Positions 33,476-45,369 of a DNA stretch of 64,000 nt are shown in pieces. Source of the DNA: Ashinkailepas kermadecensis (lineage: Eukaryota > Arthropoda > Thecostraca > Neolepadidae); the NCBI GenBank assembly GCA_034440615.1, contig JAOTOM010003839.1, forward strand, positions 124,001 through 188,000, given 5' to 3'. The notes under the pieces were generated by a model. It made no database searches. It had not been told where the DNA came from and worked only from the letters and a program-made list of their open reading frames with translations. Each line of letters starts with the position of its first letter. Positions within the stretch are counted from its first letter, which is position 1. The position numbers were made by a program, and so were the translations under genes.

Positions 33476-36400
33476 TGCAGACACCCACCACTGAATTCTT
33501 GCTCCAATGGAATACGAGGTCTCTCATATCCCATTGGGCGGAATTCAAGGAATATATTATCAAAAATAAACCATTGGTAGCCGCCGTTCAGGAGACCCGA
33601 TGGCGCGACAACGACCCATATAATTTTAACATCTATGGCTATTCTCTCTATACCAATAACGTAAATTCTACATCCCGCGGCGGCGGGGTTGCTCTATTTA
33701 TCTCAGACACCCTCCTTCATCGTCAGATCAACATTACTAATAACCTAAATTTTATTGCTATTTCGGTCCAAATTGCACAACTAGAGCTTACTATACTCTC
33801 TCTTTACCTCTCACCTTCTCTTACACTATCCTTATCTTCTGTGACCGACCTTTTCGGCCTCCTTCCACACCCCTGTCTGGTGCTGGGTGACTTCAATGCC
33901 CATCACCAGGCTTGGGGCTGCCACTCCACATCACCTCGCGGACATCACATCGAAACTCTCCTCAGCACCCACAACATGGTCTTTTTAAACGACCAAACAC
34001 CCACACACAACACCCACATCGCCGCTTTCCGTCCATCCGCCATTGACCAGTCTTTGGCTACAGCCTCAATTTCACCCCTCTTCTCTTGGCATGTTCAACC
34101 AGATCCCCACTTTAGCGATCACTTTCCCATTCATATCATGCTTGAACACTCAGCCCAAGCTAGAGATTATTTATTTCTACCCCGCTGGAATGTTCGCAAA
34201 GCGAAATGGCCAACTTTTTCCCAAGAAATTGACACCGTCTTTCCTCCGCATTCAAACCCCCCAATATCAGCCCTTCTTGACACCATACTACTCGCGGCAG
34301 AAAATAATGTCCCCCCACACTCGTCGCCCCCCGGTCGTCACCACGTGCCGTGGTGGAACGACGAGTGTCAACGCGCCGTCGCTCGGCGGCGGCGGGCTGA
34401 GCGAAAATTTCGAAAAACCTTATCCCACAAAACATGTTAGAAGCCCGCGAGGCTAAAAACGTTGCCAGCAGACTATCCTAGCGGCCAAAAAACACAGCTG
34501 GCAACTTTATTGAAACTCGTTCAATCGATTGACCCCCATGGGCCAAATTTGGTCCAAAATTCGCTCTTTCACAAATGGCAGATCCCCACACCGCGGATTC
34601 CCACAACTGACAATTAACCATCGCAGCATCACAGAACCCTCAGACGTCGCGGAACACTTTGCCACCTATTATGCTGACATCTCCTCAAACGCACAATACT
34701 CACAACACACCACCGACTTCTTACGAACCACTCTCGCCACCTGCAACTTTACCTCGGACAACACTGAATCATATAATGCCCCATTTACTCCCTATGAGCT
34801 AACCTTATCCCTTTCCAAAGCAACCAACACTTCCCCTGGCCCTGACCAATTGGCATACCCCTTCTTCCAAAATCTATCCGACGCCGGAAAAGAAAATCTC
34901 CTCTCAGCACTAAATAAATTATGGACTGACGGCACTTTTCCCCCTTCCTGGTCTACTAGCACTATCATTCCTATCGCTAAACCTCACAAACCTCGCGACC
35001 TTCCCTCTAGCTATCGGCCTATCTCTCTCACTAGTTGTGCCTCTAAAATATTTGAGAGCATGGTCAATGGCCGAATCAGAGTACACCTCGAAAACAACAA
35101 CATTCTCTCCCCCTTTCAAAGCGGATTCCGACCCAGACACAGCACCGCCGACAACCTCTTCCAACTAGTTGATTCGATACAGCGCGGCTTCATGAAAAAA
35201 TATGAAACTGTTGCACTTTTTCTCGACTTGAAATCCGCATTCAATAAAGTACACAGTTCGGCCCTCCAATTCAAATTACATCGTATTGGCATACGAGGCA
35301 GAATGGCAAAATTTAGCTCCAGCTTCCTCGCCGATCGAACATTCACCGTCCGCTGTGGCAATATCCATTCTCGGCCCCAGAAACTCGATCAAGGCGTCCC
35401 ACAAGGCAGTGTGCTATCCCCCACCCTCTTTCTCATCATGATTAACGATGCTCTCGCCGACCTCCACAACATAGCCCCCTGCCTAAAATACTCCATTTAC
35501 GCCGATGATCTGGCCATATGGTGCACGCACCGTTCGGCAGACAAAGCAAATTATCTTATGCAGCGCGCCATGAATCAAATTGATTCCTGGTGCTCCCTTT
35601 GGGACTGCAAATCTCCCCCGCCAAATCCGTCACAATGCTTTTCTCACGGCTCCACACGTACATCCCACCTACTACTCCGCTCCGCTATCGCGAACAAATT
35701 ATCGCTCTCCAAACCACATTCACATATCTTGGCATCATACTAGACAAAAGTCTTTGTCTCGGCCCTCATATTGCTTATCTAAAACAACGCTGCGCAAAAC
35801 GGCTAAATATCCTGCGCTGCATCTCCGGTCGCGACTGGGGTGCAGACAGGGCTACCCTCAACACTATGTATATCGCTCTGATTCGCTCCGTCCTGGAATA
35901 CAATGCGTTTATCTTCGATCATATATCTCCGTCACACATCACAACACTTGAACGCATACAAAATCACGCTCTTCGCCTCATCACCGGAGCACACCGCACT
36001 ACACCCATTACAAGTCTCCGGGCTGAGGCCCACCTCCGCAGTTTACAACACCGCAGAACACTCCAACTAGTCAGATACCACTTTCGGACCACAACACAGC
36101 TCAACCACCCTGCCACCCCCGCACTCACTAAATCTCCCTTCAGACGTACCTATATTAGGAACAAACACAACATTGGCATACATTTGAAACATGTCCTTGC
36201 AATCGCACTCAAATTCCCTGAGGTAACTCTCGGCAAATTCCCTCCCCTTCTCCCCCTTTGGCACATGTATCACCCCAAGCTCGAATATTTCTTCCACCAA
36301 AACAAAAATTACTTTCCCCCATCGAAACCCAACAAACATTTTTCGAATATCAAGCCGCCCACCCCCATCATACGTACTTCTACACAGACGGCTCCCGTAC

Positions 36401-36832
36401 CACCGACGGTACGGGAGCTGCTTGGTGCGGCGGACCCAGCTTTGGCCAAATAAAATTAACACCACACCACTCGGTTTACACCTCAGAACTAGTCGCAATC
36501 TACGGCTGTCTACACCACATTATTCAACACCACATCTCCACACCAACCATCATCTGCACCGACTCACGTTCTTCCATCGACGCTCTCGCAGCCATACACA
36601 ACACCACACACCCCACACTCCACGCTATCCGGGAACTCTATCACACCCATCATGTCCACCTTCACCTCGCACTGCTCTGGATCCCTGGCCACATGGGGAT
36701 TCCGGGCAACGAGCGGGCAGATGAGCTCGCACGTCGAGCCATCGATCTTCCACCCAGCCCCCCAACCTCCCAGTCCCCTCCCTCCCCCCCCTGTGACCTT
36801 CTATCCCTCACCAACCGATTATTCAACACATT
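33475..36832 (+). pseudogene. copy B ORF2, truncated
   Basis: Endonuclease part intact from ATG to about 34430 (QWNTRSL, QETRW, LGDFNAHHQAWG, SDHFPIH). Then frameshifts near 34440-34500, 35600 and 36300. Reverse transcriptase motifs FLDLKSAFNKV, GVPQGSVLSPTLF and YADDLAIWC; RNase H FYTDGSRT, TDSRSSIDAL and GNERADELARRA. The terminal zinc knuckle and 3' UTR are missing. Confidence 0.88.
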
Positions 36833-38139
36833 TGGAGGTGACCTCACTTTGTATTTGCGAGATTTCACAAACCGATTCCATCAAATGGATTAATATTTGG
36901 TTTGTGTCAGAATACAGTCAGATAGATTTCACAAACATGAGCAAAAATGAAAGCGGCAAGACAACAGTATACGGGGGAAAACCGAACACGTGAAGTCAAT
37001 TTATAAGACGTTGTTCAGCATCGCGACGAACTCGCCCCGTGTCCGAGAAGCGGAAGTGGCCGGCGGCAGTAGGTTCCAGGCCGAGGCTGCCCGGAAGGAG
37101 AAGGTTCTACGTGACATGCTGACGCGAAAAGGCGGTGGCTCCAGTGCCCCAGGCACCGTCGCACGAGTGGAGCGCCGGGAGACATCCGACCGCCGGCGGA
37201 ATAGAGAACGGATCGCCTCGGGGGCTCGCGGATCATTCAAGGCTCTGAACACGGCGATGTTGTCGCGGTGGGTGATGAGGTCACGGACACTGCGCCAGCC
37301 CAGCGTTGCCACTGTCGGCGAGATATGATCACGACGACGAGCCCCTACGACGATCCTAGCCCCGAAATCGATCGCCTTCTGCACTCGTCGAAGGTGACAT
37401 TGGGCAGCCCCGCCCCATACAGTGAGGCAGTATAGGATGTATGGAAAGACGTGAGACTGAATTAGGAGTTTGCGTGCTTCGGGTGTGAGATGGTGACGGA
37501 TATTGTGGAGACAGAACAAGGTGGAGTTGCACTTTTTGACAACGTGGGATATGTGCTCCTCCCAGGATAGGGTGCGGTCAATGATGACTCCCAGCATCTT
37601 CACGAATGGCGAGGGGGTTAGGACGTGACTGCCAATGTTGAGTTGGTAGGATGTGGCTTTTTTTAGGGATTGGGTCGTGCCGACAAGCAGTAGGGTAGTT
37701 TTCGTGGGGTTCATCTTCAAGGAGTTGGATGTGAAGTAAGACTGAATAGCAAGGATGGTGTTCTCCTGCCGGGATTTAAGAAAGGGTAATTCATCAGGAT
37801 GTGCAGAGTCTAGCAGCTGGGTGTCGTCGGCATATGATACCAGACGTCCGTATGGAAGGTATGCTGGCAGGTCATTCATGAAGATGCTGAACAGCAAGGG
37901 ACCAACCAGGGATCCCTGAGGAACACCATGGGATAGCGGAAGGGATAAAGAGCCGCCCCTCACCACCTGCCGCCGGTCAGTAAGGTAGCTATCAAACCAC
38001 CTCGGGTCGACGCCGTACCACTGCAGCTTCCGCAGGAGGATATCATGGTCGACGCTGTCGAATGCTTTGCTTAGGTCGATTGAGATGACCGAAGCGATGT
38101 GACCAGTGTCGACACGACGTGTGATCTGTAAGAAGGCTT
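36833..38139 (-). mobile_element. CR1-like non-LTR retrotransposon fragment
   Basis: Minus-strand reverse transcriptase and short 3' UTR of a family different from copies A-F. It has no RNase H. The 5' end is cut at about 38139, a usual result of incomplete reverse transcription, and the 3' end abuts copy B at 36833. Confidence 0.85.
37001..38139 (-). pseudogene. CR1-like reverse transcriptase, C-terminal part
   Basis: Open from the truncation to TAA. Motif A ISIDLSKAFDSVDHDILLRK, motif B HGVPQGSLVGPLLFSIFMND, motif C VSYADDTQLLDS, then KMLGVIIDRTLSWEEHI and the C-terminal FSFRAASAWNLLPP, a phrase found in CR1/L2/Rex-type elements. About 375 codons with no internal stop seen, so a fairly young copy. 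The endonuclease and the first third of the reverse transcriptase are absent. Confidence 0.87.
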
Positions 38140-39500
38140 ACATTTTTAACACGGCGTTTCACGCAGTCGCCATGCGGCGGCCCGACACGAGAAATCCAGC
38201 CACCGGAAACCCGTGGCAGGTGCGGAGAAATTTGTGAAAAGCCAGCGCAAACACGAAGCCTACTCGTCGCCGATACGCCCACACACTGTCAATAGCGGCC
38301 ACTGAAGCTACCGAAAATGCAAAGAGTGACTTCCGCCCAGCCACGGGTATCAGCCTGACCCAGTAACCTGGAAACAGCTACCGCTCAGGAACTGCCAACT
38401 GCCAACCGCCAATCAGCGGCCGGCAGTCGGCAGTCACCAGTCACCAGTCACCAATCACCAGTCACCAGCGTCACCAGCCGGCACCATCAGCCACCAGCCA
38501 GGCCACGGGGCACAAAGAGCCTGACGTGCGTTGTCTGATAACAGGCGCATTTATAAGCGCCACCCCGGGAGAGTCGAGAGGACATCACCCAAGGCAGTCG
38601 TCGGAGGCGGACACCACCCAAGGCAGCCGCCGGAGGCGGGCCACCCCGGAGGAGAGGACACATCACCCAAGGAGTCGTCGCGAACACACCACCCGAGGCA
38701 GCCGCCGGAGGCGGGCCACCCCGGAGGAGTCGGGACACATCACCCAAGGCAGCCGCCGGAGGCGGACCACCCACGGCTGCGACGGAGGAGGAACATTCGA
38801 CGAAATCGCCGAGAAGCTCGCACATCGAACATAATCGTTCGGGAGTCGCTCGCGAGCTGAGTGGAGTGATTGTGGTAAACCTGTGAACTTCGGGTCAACG
38901 CGGCCACTACGAGACATGTGAGTGAACTAGAGCAAGGAGTGGCAATGTATCCCGTGAACCATCATGCCCAAAAATGTGACCCGTCCGTCACCGGTCGTTT
39001 TGCATATGTGATGGCCCCAGCCAGCGGCGGGATATGGGTAGCCGTCTGCCCTGGGAAGGGTAAAAATGGAGGAGCGAATTGTGGCAAATAAGGTTCTTTT
39101 GGAGCATAGTTTTCAGGGTTGGTGGAGGATACCTGAATGTTATATCGTTTAAACATGCATGGTGTTTAAGGTTGGTGTGGATGATACGCGAATGTTTTGT
39201 TTATATCCATGAATGCTTATACTCTGAATGGAAGGAAAAGAATACATAGCCACGCACACACATTACCGATAAGAATTTAAGTGACGGAGGAGCCGGTTTA
39301 AGTGACTGAGGAGCCACGTGGTTCCGGGAAGACGTCAATGAAGAGTGCAGGCCTTCTGGCTCACTGCAGTCAAATAAACCCCCTTCTTTCCATGGGAGAA
39401 TGAAAGTAACGTAGATCCGCTGGGACCCCACGTTACTCAGCGGATAAAATGCGCAAACAGACAAGGTGGGAATACCTCTTTCCCCACTGTCCCTCTGCCC
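38140..39500. other. intergenic, with tandem repeats
   Basis: Short gtcaccagtcacc-type repeat at 38395-38480 and a 43-bp repeat at 38579-38790. The rest is unrecognised. Part of it could be the 5' flank or UTR of another retroelement. Confidence 0.45.
38579..38790 (+). repeat. about 43-bp minisatellite
   Basis: Four to five copies of catcacccaaggcagccgcc + ggaggcgggccaccccggag, giving open frames on both strands that are not genes. Confidence 0.88.
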
Positions 39501-39519
39501 TTCTGTTCTCCGTCTTTCT

Positions 39520-39925
<406 letters not shown>

Positions 39926-41100
39926 TCTCTCCCCCTCTCTCCCTCGCACTCCAATCACACGTCAACACCTGAAACACTGTTGGAAGACGGGAAAATGACG
40001 AAACACTGTTGGTTGAACCCCTGGGAAAGCGTGCCGAAAGACTGGATATTCACAGGGCAGCTGGTTCATTTGAGAATTTCTAGGCCGCAAAACCCTCCGG
40101 CCTGGTGACCCCAGAGCGCGGAAGGGCATCCCGAGGGTGGTCAGATCCGACGGGATCCATGGTTAAGCTCGCAGGCAGCGGCAACCAATTTTGGGTCGGG
40201 ATGAATCTGTGCGCACAGTTAGGTAAAAGCCAAAAACGGCTAGGTCGGTATTCCTTTCCCGTCTCAGTTATTCCAGCAGGCCTGGGCCTCTCGATTACGG
40301 CACAGACAGGGGAGATGAAGTTTGGCGTCCTCCGTAAGCCCCCCAAGGATAGGACAGGCAGGGGATTTGAGGGTCTCCCGACCATGACCCCGGGCAGGAT
40401 AGGTTAGAAAGACGATAGGGGGACATCCCGACCGATTTGTGGCCCAGGACCACCTGTGGGGGTGCCCGCCGATTGCAAGTTAGAGCAATGCAAGGCCTGG
40501 CAAGGCATTTGACTCATGTAAAGCGTAGGTATGTCGGCCATTAATACTCAGGCCCAGCATAAGACCATCAGAAACTAACGGAATATCGCAGCCCAGTGTC
40601 ATCGAGCCTTGAAGGCAGTCAAGTAAATAGTATCATTCCCAACCAACAGTGTCGCGTCAGCCGGTCACAGTTGTGGGCCTAAGCACGGGTAATTCACATT
40701 TAACCTTGGGCTAGAAGGCCCTAAGCAACGATCTGAGGAAGTAAGACTCGCTGAATGCGCATGCACCACTGGAAGGGAAATTATCGGGCCAACACTTTTA
40801 ATAGAGAGCAAATGTTCGGAATGGAAGATGGAAATGAATGGATTACGTGGGAGCATGCATGACGTAGTTATGGGTAGTTAAGGACCAGTGTGAGCTGTTG
40901 GAACTCTGCGTACGCATCTAGCTGTCAGAAACCATCGTTGCCAAAATTTCACCCAGAATAATTACCTAGGCCCTCAATTTGCCAGTCCGGTGACCCGTGC
41001 GAGCATGCAGGTGGATGACATGGAGGGAAACAAGCGGGGACGTTAACACTTAAGAGGGCCCCGAAGCTGGTCGAGGGCCGGCGACGGACGCATTTCCAAC
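39926..41100. other. unassigned intergenic DNA
   Basis: An open stretch at 40105-40407 (+, about 100 codons) matches no family I know. No other feature is supported. Confidence 0.4.
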
Positions 41101-41660
41101 TCCAATGTCCGTCCATTACTCTTATGCTTATTTGCCCAGCCTACCAACTACAACGTCGCCCACTTCTTACCTACATTGCGCAAAATCGTCTTCCACTTTC
41201 ATTACCAAGCCTCCTCGGTGACAAGCACCCGGACCTCATTGACATACTATTCACATACTTGCACGGCACGAAACTTGAGGAAGTAATTTGAAGTCAAACG
41301 CTAACATCTCCATCGTCGCTAAACACATACATATAGGTTGTATCACACCAGGTAGGCAGAGACCGATCCAATTTGACCAAAACGGACGGTTCTCCTTATA
41401 AATTGCGCTTGGTTTTTCACCTTCGGGTTTTCCAAGCTGCTTGGTTTTTTCAGCCTTAACTAAACCATACACCTACACACACAAGGTCGGGCCCGACGCC
41501 CACGACTCGCCCTGGACGTCGGGCCTCTGCTTCGCTTTTTCGGTCGCAGGTGGGCAGTGGAGCCTCTCCGCAGGTTACGATGCTGCCCACCCTCCAAGTG
41601 TACTTCTATGTGTCGTGTACGTACGTGTGTCTGTGCATGTTTCACCCATGTATGTGTGTC
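41101..41660 (+). mobile_element. I-like retrotransposon copy E, left part (3' end of ORF2 and 3' UTR)
   Basis: From 41124 reads the end of ORF2 (PAYQLQRRPLLTYIAQ ... LLGDKHPDLIDILF, LEEVI, TGA) and the 3' UTR up to gtatgtgtgtc. There it is broken by an LTR start; the next base of the UTR is found at 56716. The first 23 bases (41101-41123) also occur, inverted, inside copy C at 44055-44077. Confidence 0.8.
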
Positions 41661-41792
41661 TGTGGAGTGGCTGAACGCACACTCCACACTGTCTCCATGT
41701 GTGGAGTGTTGCGCAGCGTTTGGCGTGTTGCCAGAAACTTGTGCGTGTCGAATATTGCTTGTATTTGCAGAGAAGATCCAAGTGAAAGAATC
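41661..41792 (-). repeat. 3' LTR, distal segment
   Basis: Matches 55520-55630 (tgtggagtggctgaacgcac, ccagaaacttgtgcgtgtc, aatattgcttgtatttgcag). Interrupted at 41793 by the A-tail of copy C. Confidence 0.8.
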
Positions 41793-42359
41793 GTTTTTTT
41801 TTTGTTTTTTTTCATCTTTAGCAGAGGCCGAGTGCCATCCGCTAGAGATATGCTACGTTAAGGAAAGGGTTACGTTAATCCGGCTTATATGGCATCCGGT
41901 TATATCAATTAAGAAAGAGAGGAAAGATGAGACGCCGACAAGCAAGGAACGTGGCGTAAAGTCCGACACACATACATGGGTGAAACATACACAGACACAC
42001 GTACATACACGACACATGGAAGTACACTTGGAGGGTGGGCAGCATCGTAACCTGCGGAGAGGCTCAACCGACCACCTGCGACCGAAAAAGCGAAGCAGAG
42101 GCCCGACGTCCAGGGCGAGTCGTGGGCGTCGGGCCCGACCTTGTGTGTGTAGGTGTATGTTTTAGTTAAGACTTGGAAAAACCTGAGAGGTGAAAAAACC
42201 AAGCAGCTTGGAAAACCCGAAGGTGAAAAACCAAGCGCAATTTACAAGGAGAACCGTCCGTTTTGGCCAAATTGGATCGGTCTCAGCCTACCTAGTGTGA
42301 TACAACCTATATGTATGTGTTTAGCGACGATGGAGATGATAGCGTTTGACTTCAAATTA

Positions 42360-43259
42360 CTTCCTCTAGTTTCGTGCCGTGCAAGTATGTGAATAGTATG
42401 TCAATGAGGTCCGGGTGCTTGTCACCGAGGAGGCTTGGTAGTGAAAGTGGAAGACGATTTTGCGCAATGTAGGTAAGAAGTGGGCGACGTTGTAGTTGGT
42501 AGGCTGGGCAAATAAGCAAGAAATGTTCCACAGTGTTACGAACACCACATGTTTGACAGGGCGGAGCGCGGAGAGGTCAATCAAAGAGGAAATTATGCGT
42601 GAGATTCGTGTGCCCGAGTCGGAGTCGAGCAAGGTGGATCTCGTGTGAGCGCGTGAGTTGTCTGGAAGAGGGCTATTTGGCGAGAAGGGGTTTAATGTGG
42701 TGCAAGTGAGTAGTGTTGTGATTCCAGCATGCCTGGAAATATGTGTTGAATAATCTGTTGGTGAGGGATAGAAGGTCACAGGGGGGGGGGACTGGGAGGT
42801 TGGGGGTGGGTGGGAGATCGATGGCTCGACGTGCGAGCTCATCTGCCCGCTCGTTGCCCGGAATCCCCATGTGGCCAGGGATCCAGAGCAGTGTGAGGTG
42901 AAGGTGAACATGATATGTGTGATAGAGTTCCCGGATAGCGTGGAGTGTGGGGTGTGTGGTGTTGTGTATGGCTGCGATAGCGTCGATGGAAGAACGTGAG
43001 TCGGTGCAGATGATGGTTGGTGTGGAGATGTGGTGTTGAATGATGTGGTGTAGACAGGCGTAGATTGCGACTAGTTCTGAGGTGTAAACCGAATGATGTG
43101 GTGTTAATTTTATTTGGCCAAAGCTGGGTCCACCGCACCAAGCAGCTCCCGTACCGTCGGTGGTACGGGAGCCGTCTGTGTAGAAGTATGTATGATGGGG
43201 GTGGGCGGCTTGATATTCGAAAAATGTTTGTTGGGTTTCGATGGGGGAAAGTAATTTTT
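42360..43259 (-). pseudogene. copy C ORF2, RNase H and terminal zinc knuckle
   Basis: HTYFYTDGSRTTDGTGAAWC, VYTSELVAIYACL, TDSRSSIDA and GNERADELARRA: the catalytic D-E-D-D set of RNase H is present. A frameshift near 42680 precedes the C-terminal part, which ends just before the 3' UTR. Confidence 0.85.
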
Positions 43260-43262
43260 TGT

Positions 43263-44062
43263 TAAACGAAGTTCCCGGTCCTGTCATCGAAATTTCATCA
43301 TCAGTGCAAGCTTCCGAGAAACCAGCAAAAAGTACAGAACTATCGTCATGTCCTCCAGCCGCCGAACAGCCACCAGCCGCAAACGCGCAAGAACACCTCC
43401 ATCAATCTTTTCGCACCCCTCCACCCCCGTCAACTTCCCCCCTAGGACAGCCGCCGCAGATGTCTGCGGGTCCGGAAGTCAGTACCGACCCGGGCCAGCC
43501 GAGCCCGGCCGCGGCCGGCGCTAACGTCAACATTGCCGAGCCGTCCGCTGGCTTGGTCCGACCCGCCGAATCTGTCCCGGTCGGACGCCGACGACGGCTG
43601 AGGAGGCGAGGATGCCGGGGCGGACAGCAGGTGAAGAGGAGAGCCCTGCAACGAGCATTACTATCATCTCAAAGGAGTGCTGCTCTGCATACCACTCCAG
43701 GCACTGGGGAAGCCCCCCATCGTGCAGAGTGTCGCCCATCTTGCTCGTTCCACTCTCCGTCCACGGGACCGGTGGTAGTACAGGAGACTGCCGGCCAAGA
43801 AATCCGCGTCGGATGTCGTGTTCAGCAGCGGCGACATCGCATGAACCGGGTCACGGATCAACAGCGTTTCCGCGACAGGCTCCCTTCTTCTTTCGTCATT
43901 CCGTCTCGCCTCACCATCGGTCAGACTCAGCATACGCTGCGTGCTGCCACCTGCCCTGAGCCGGTGTGCACCCTGGCGATTGGACATGCTAACGTCCAGT
44001 CATTAGTGCCGAAAATGAACTGTGTTCTTCGCACTCTGCAAGAACACAAACTAAGAGTAATG
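43263..44062 (+). pseudogene. possible 5' part of a CR1-like element inside copy C
   Basis: Open on the plus strand over about 265 codons (the open frame runs on into copy C on both sides). Low-complexity Pro/Ala/Arg-rich first part, then CTLAIGHANVQSLVPKM and LQEHKLRVM, which is how AP endonuclease domains of CR1/L2-type ORF2 proteins begin. It stops abruptly at LRVM, where TETWL-type residues would be expected. It could belong to the same family as 36833-38139, but the two do not overlap, so this cannot be tested here. Confidence 0.6.
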
Positions 44063-44077
44063 GACGGACATTGGAGA

Positions 44078-44300
44078 AATGTTCCACAGTGTTACGAACA
44101 CCACATGTTTTGCAGGGCGGAGCGCGGAGAGGTCGATCAAAGAGGAAATTATGCGTGAGATTCGTGTGCCCGAGTCGGAGTCGAGCAAGGTGGATCTCGT
44201 GTGAGCGCGTGAGTTGTCTGGAAGAGGGCCATTTGGCGAGAAGGGGTTTAATGTGGTGCAAGTGAGTAGTGTAGTGATTCCACCATGCCTGGAGATGTGA
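44078..44300 (-). pseudogene. copy C, displaced ORF2 C-terminal fragment
   Basis: HLHHIKPLLAKWPSSRQ, RLRLGHTNLTHNFLF and CKTCGVRNTVEHFS; duplicates the segment at about 42520-42720. Ends inside the zinc knuckle. Confidence 0.8.
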
Positions 44301-44303
44301 TTT

Positions 44304-44449
44304 CATAGTGTGCTTATAGAAATGCGAACTTCTTACCGTGATTGTGTGACGCCGACGTGAACTGTGAGTGTTTTAATCATCCGTAAATCGCCTTCTCAAG
44401 TTTTGCATAATTCAGCTGTGCTGATGCGTGTATTGTGTGGGGGCAAGCC
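44304..44449. other. 146-bp foreign segment inside copy C
   Basis: Replaces the reverse transcriptase region between RRRR of the endonuclease end and the C-terminal fragment. Not related to anything else I recognise in the window. Confidence 0.5.
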
Positions 44450-45369
44450 CGCCGCCGCCGAGCGACGGCGCGTTGACACTCGTCGTTCCACCACGGCACG
44501 TGGTGACGACCGGGGGGGCGACGAGTGTGGGGGACATGATTTTCTGCCGCGAGTAGCATGGTGTCAAGAAGGGCTGATATTGGGGGGTGTGAATGCGGAG
44601 GAAAGACGGTGTCAATTTCTTGTGAAAAAGTTGGCCATTTCGCTTTGCGAACATTCCAGCGGGGTAGAAATAAGTAATCTCTGGCTTGGGCGGAATGTTC
44701 AAGCATGATATGAATGGGAAAATGATCGCTAAAGTGGGGATCGGGTTGAACATGCCAAGAAAAGAGGGGTGAAATAGAGGCTGTAGCCAAAGACAGGTCA
44801 ATGGCGGATGGACGGAAAGGGGCGATGTCGGTGTTGTGTGTGGGTGTTTGGTCGTTTAAAAAGACCATGTTGTGGGTGTTGAGGAGAGTTTCGATGTGAT
44901 GTCCGCGAGGTGATGTGGAGTGGCAGCCCCAAGCCTGGTGATGGGCATTGAAGTCACCCAGCACCAAACAGGGGTGAGGAAGGAGGCCGAAAAGGTCGGT
45001 CACAGAAGATAAGGATAGTGTAAGAGAAGGTGAGAGGTAAAGAGAGAGTATAATAAGCTCTAGTTGTGCAATTTGGACCGAAACAGCAATAAAATTTAGG
45101 TTATTAGCAATGTTGATCTGACGATGAAGGAGGGTGTCTGAGATAAATAGAGCAACCCCGCCGCCGCGGGGTGTAGAATTTACGTTGTTGGTATAGAGAG
45201 AATAGCCATAGATGTTAAAATTATATGGGTCGTTGTCGCGCCATCGGGTCTCCTGAACGGCGGCTACCAATGGTTTATTTTTGATAATATATTCCTTGAA
45301 TTCCGCCCAATGGGATATGAGTGACCTCGTATTCCATTGGAGCAAGAATTCAGTGGTGGGTGTCTGCAT
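44450..45369 (-). CDS. copy C ORF2, AP endonuclease part (open)
   Basis: About 307 codons from the ATG of TAATG. Apurinic-endonuclease-like nuclease that nicks target DNA for target-primed reverse transcription. Visible catalytic motifs: QWN (N), QET (E), LGDFNAH (D, N), SAIDLSLA (D) and SDHFPIH (D, H). No stop or frameshift in the domain, but the protein is cut off from its reverse transcriptase by a rearrangement, so the element cannot move on its own. The frame runs 23 codons more into foreign DNA (to 44377). Confidence 0.85.

Larger units (their letters stand above)
31688..36832 (+). mobile_element. I-like retrotransposon, copy B (complete 5' end, 3' end lost)
   Basis: 5' UTR starts ccccgaccccccctcccagc directly after the tail of copy A and contains gccggattagccggc-type palindromes. 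ORF1 and ORF2 are present with frameshifts. The copy breaks off inside the RNase H to zinc-knuckle part at about 36832, where a CR1-like element in the opposite orientation begins. Confidence 0.9.

Noticed and set aside
40105..40407. 100-codon plus-strand frame
   Set aside because: No motif or homologue recognised; a similar open frame exists on the other strand.
43241..44158. 305-codon frame as a domesticated host gene
   Set aside because: Both ends run into antisense I-like sequence, and the middle is explained by a CR1-like 5' part.
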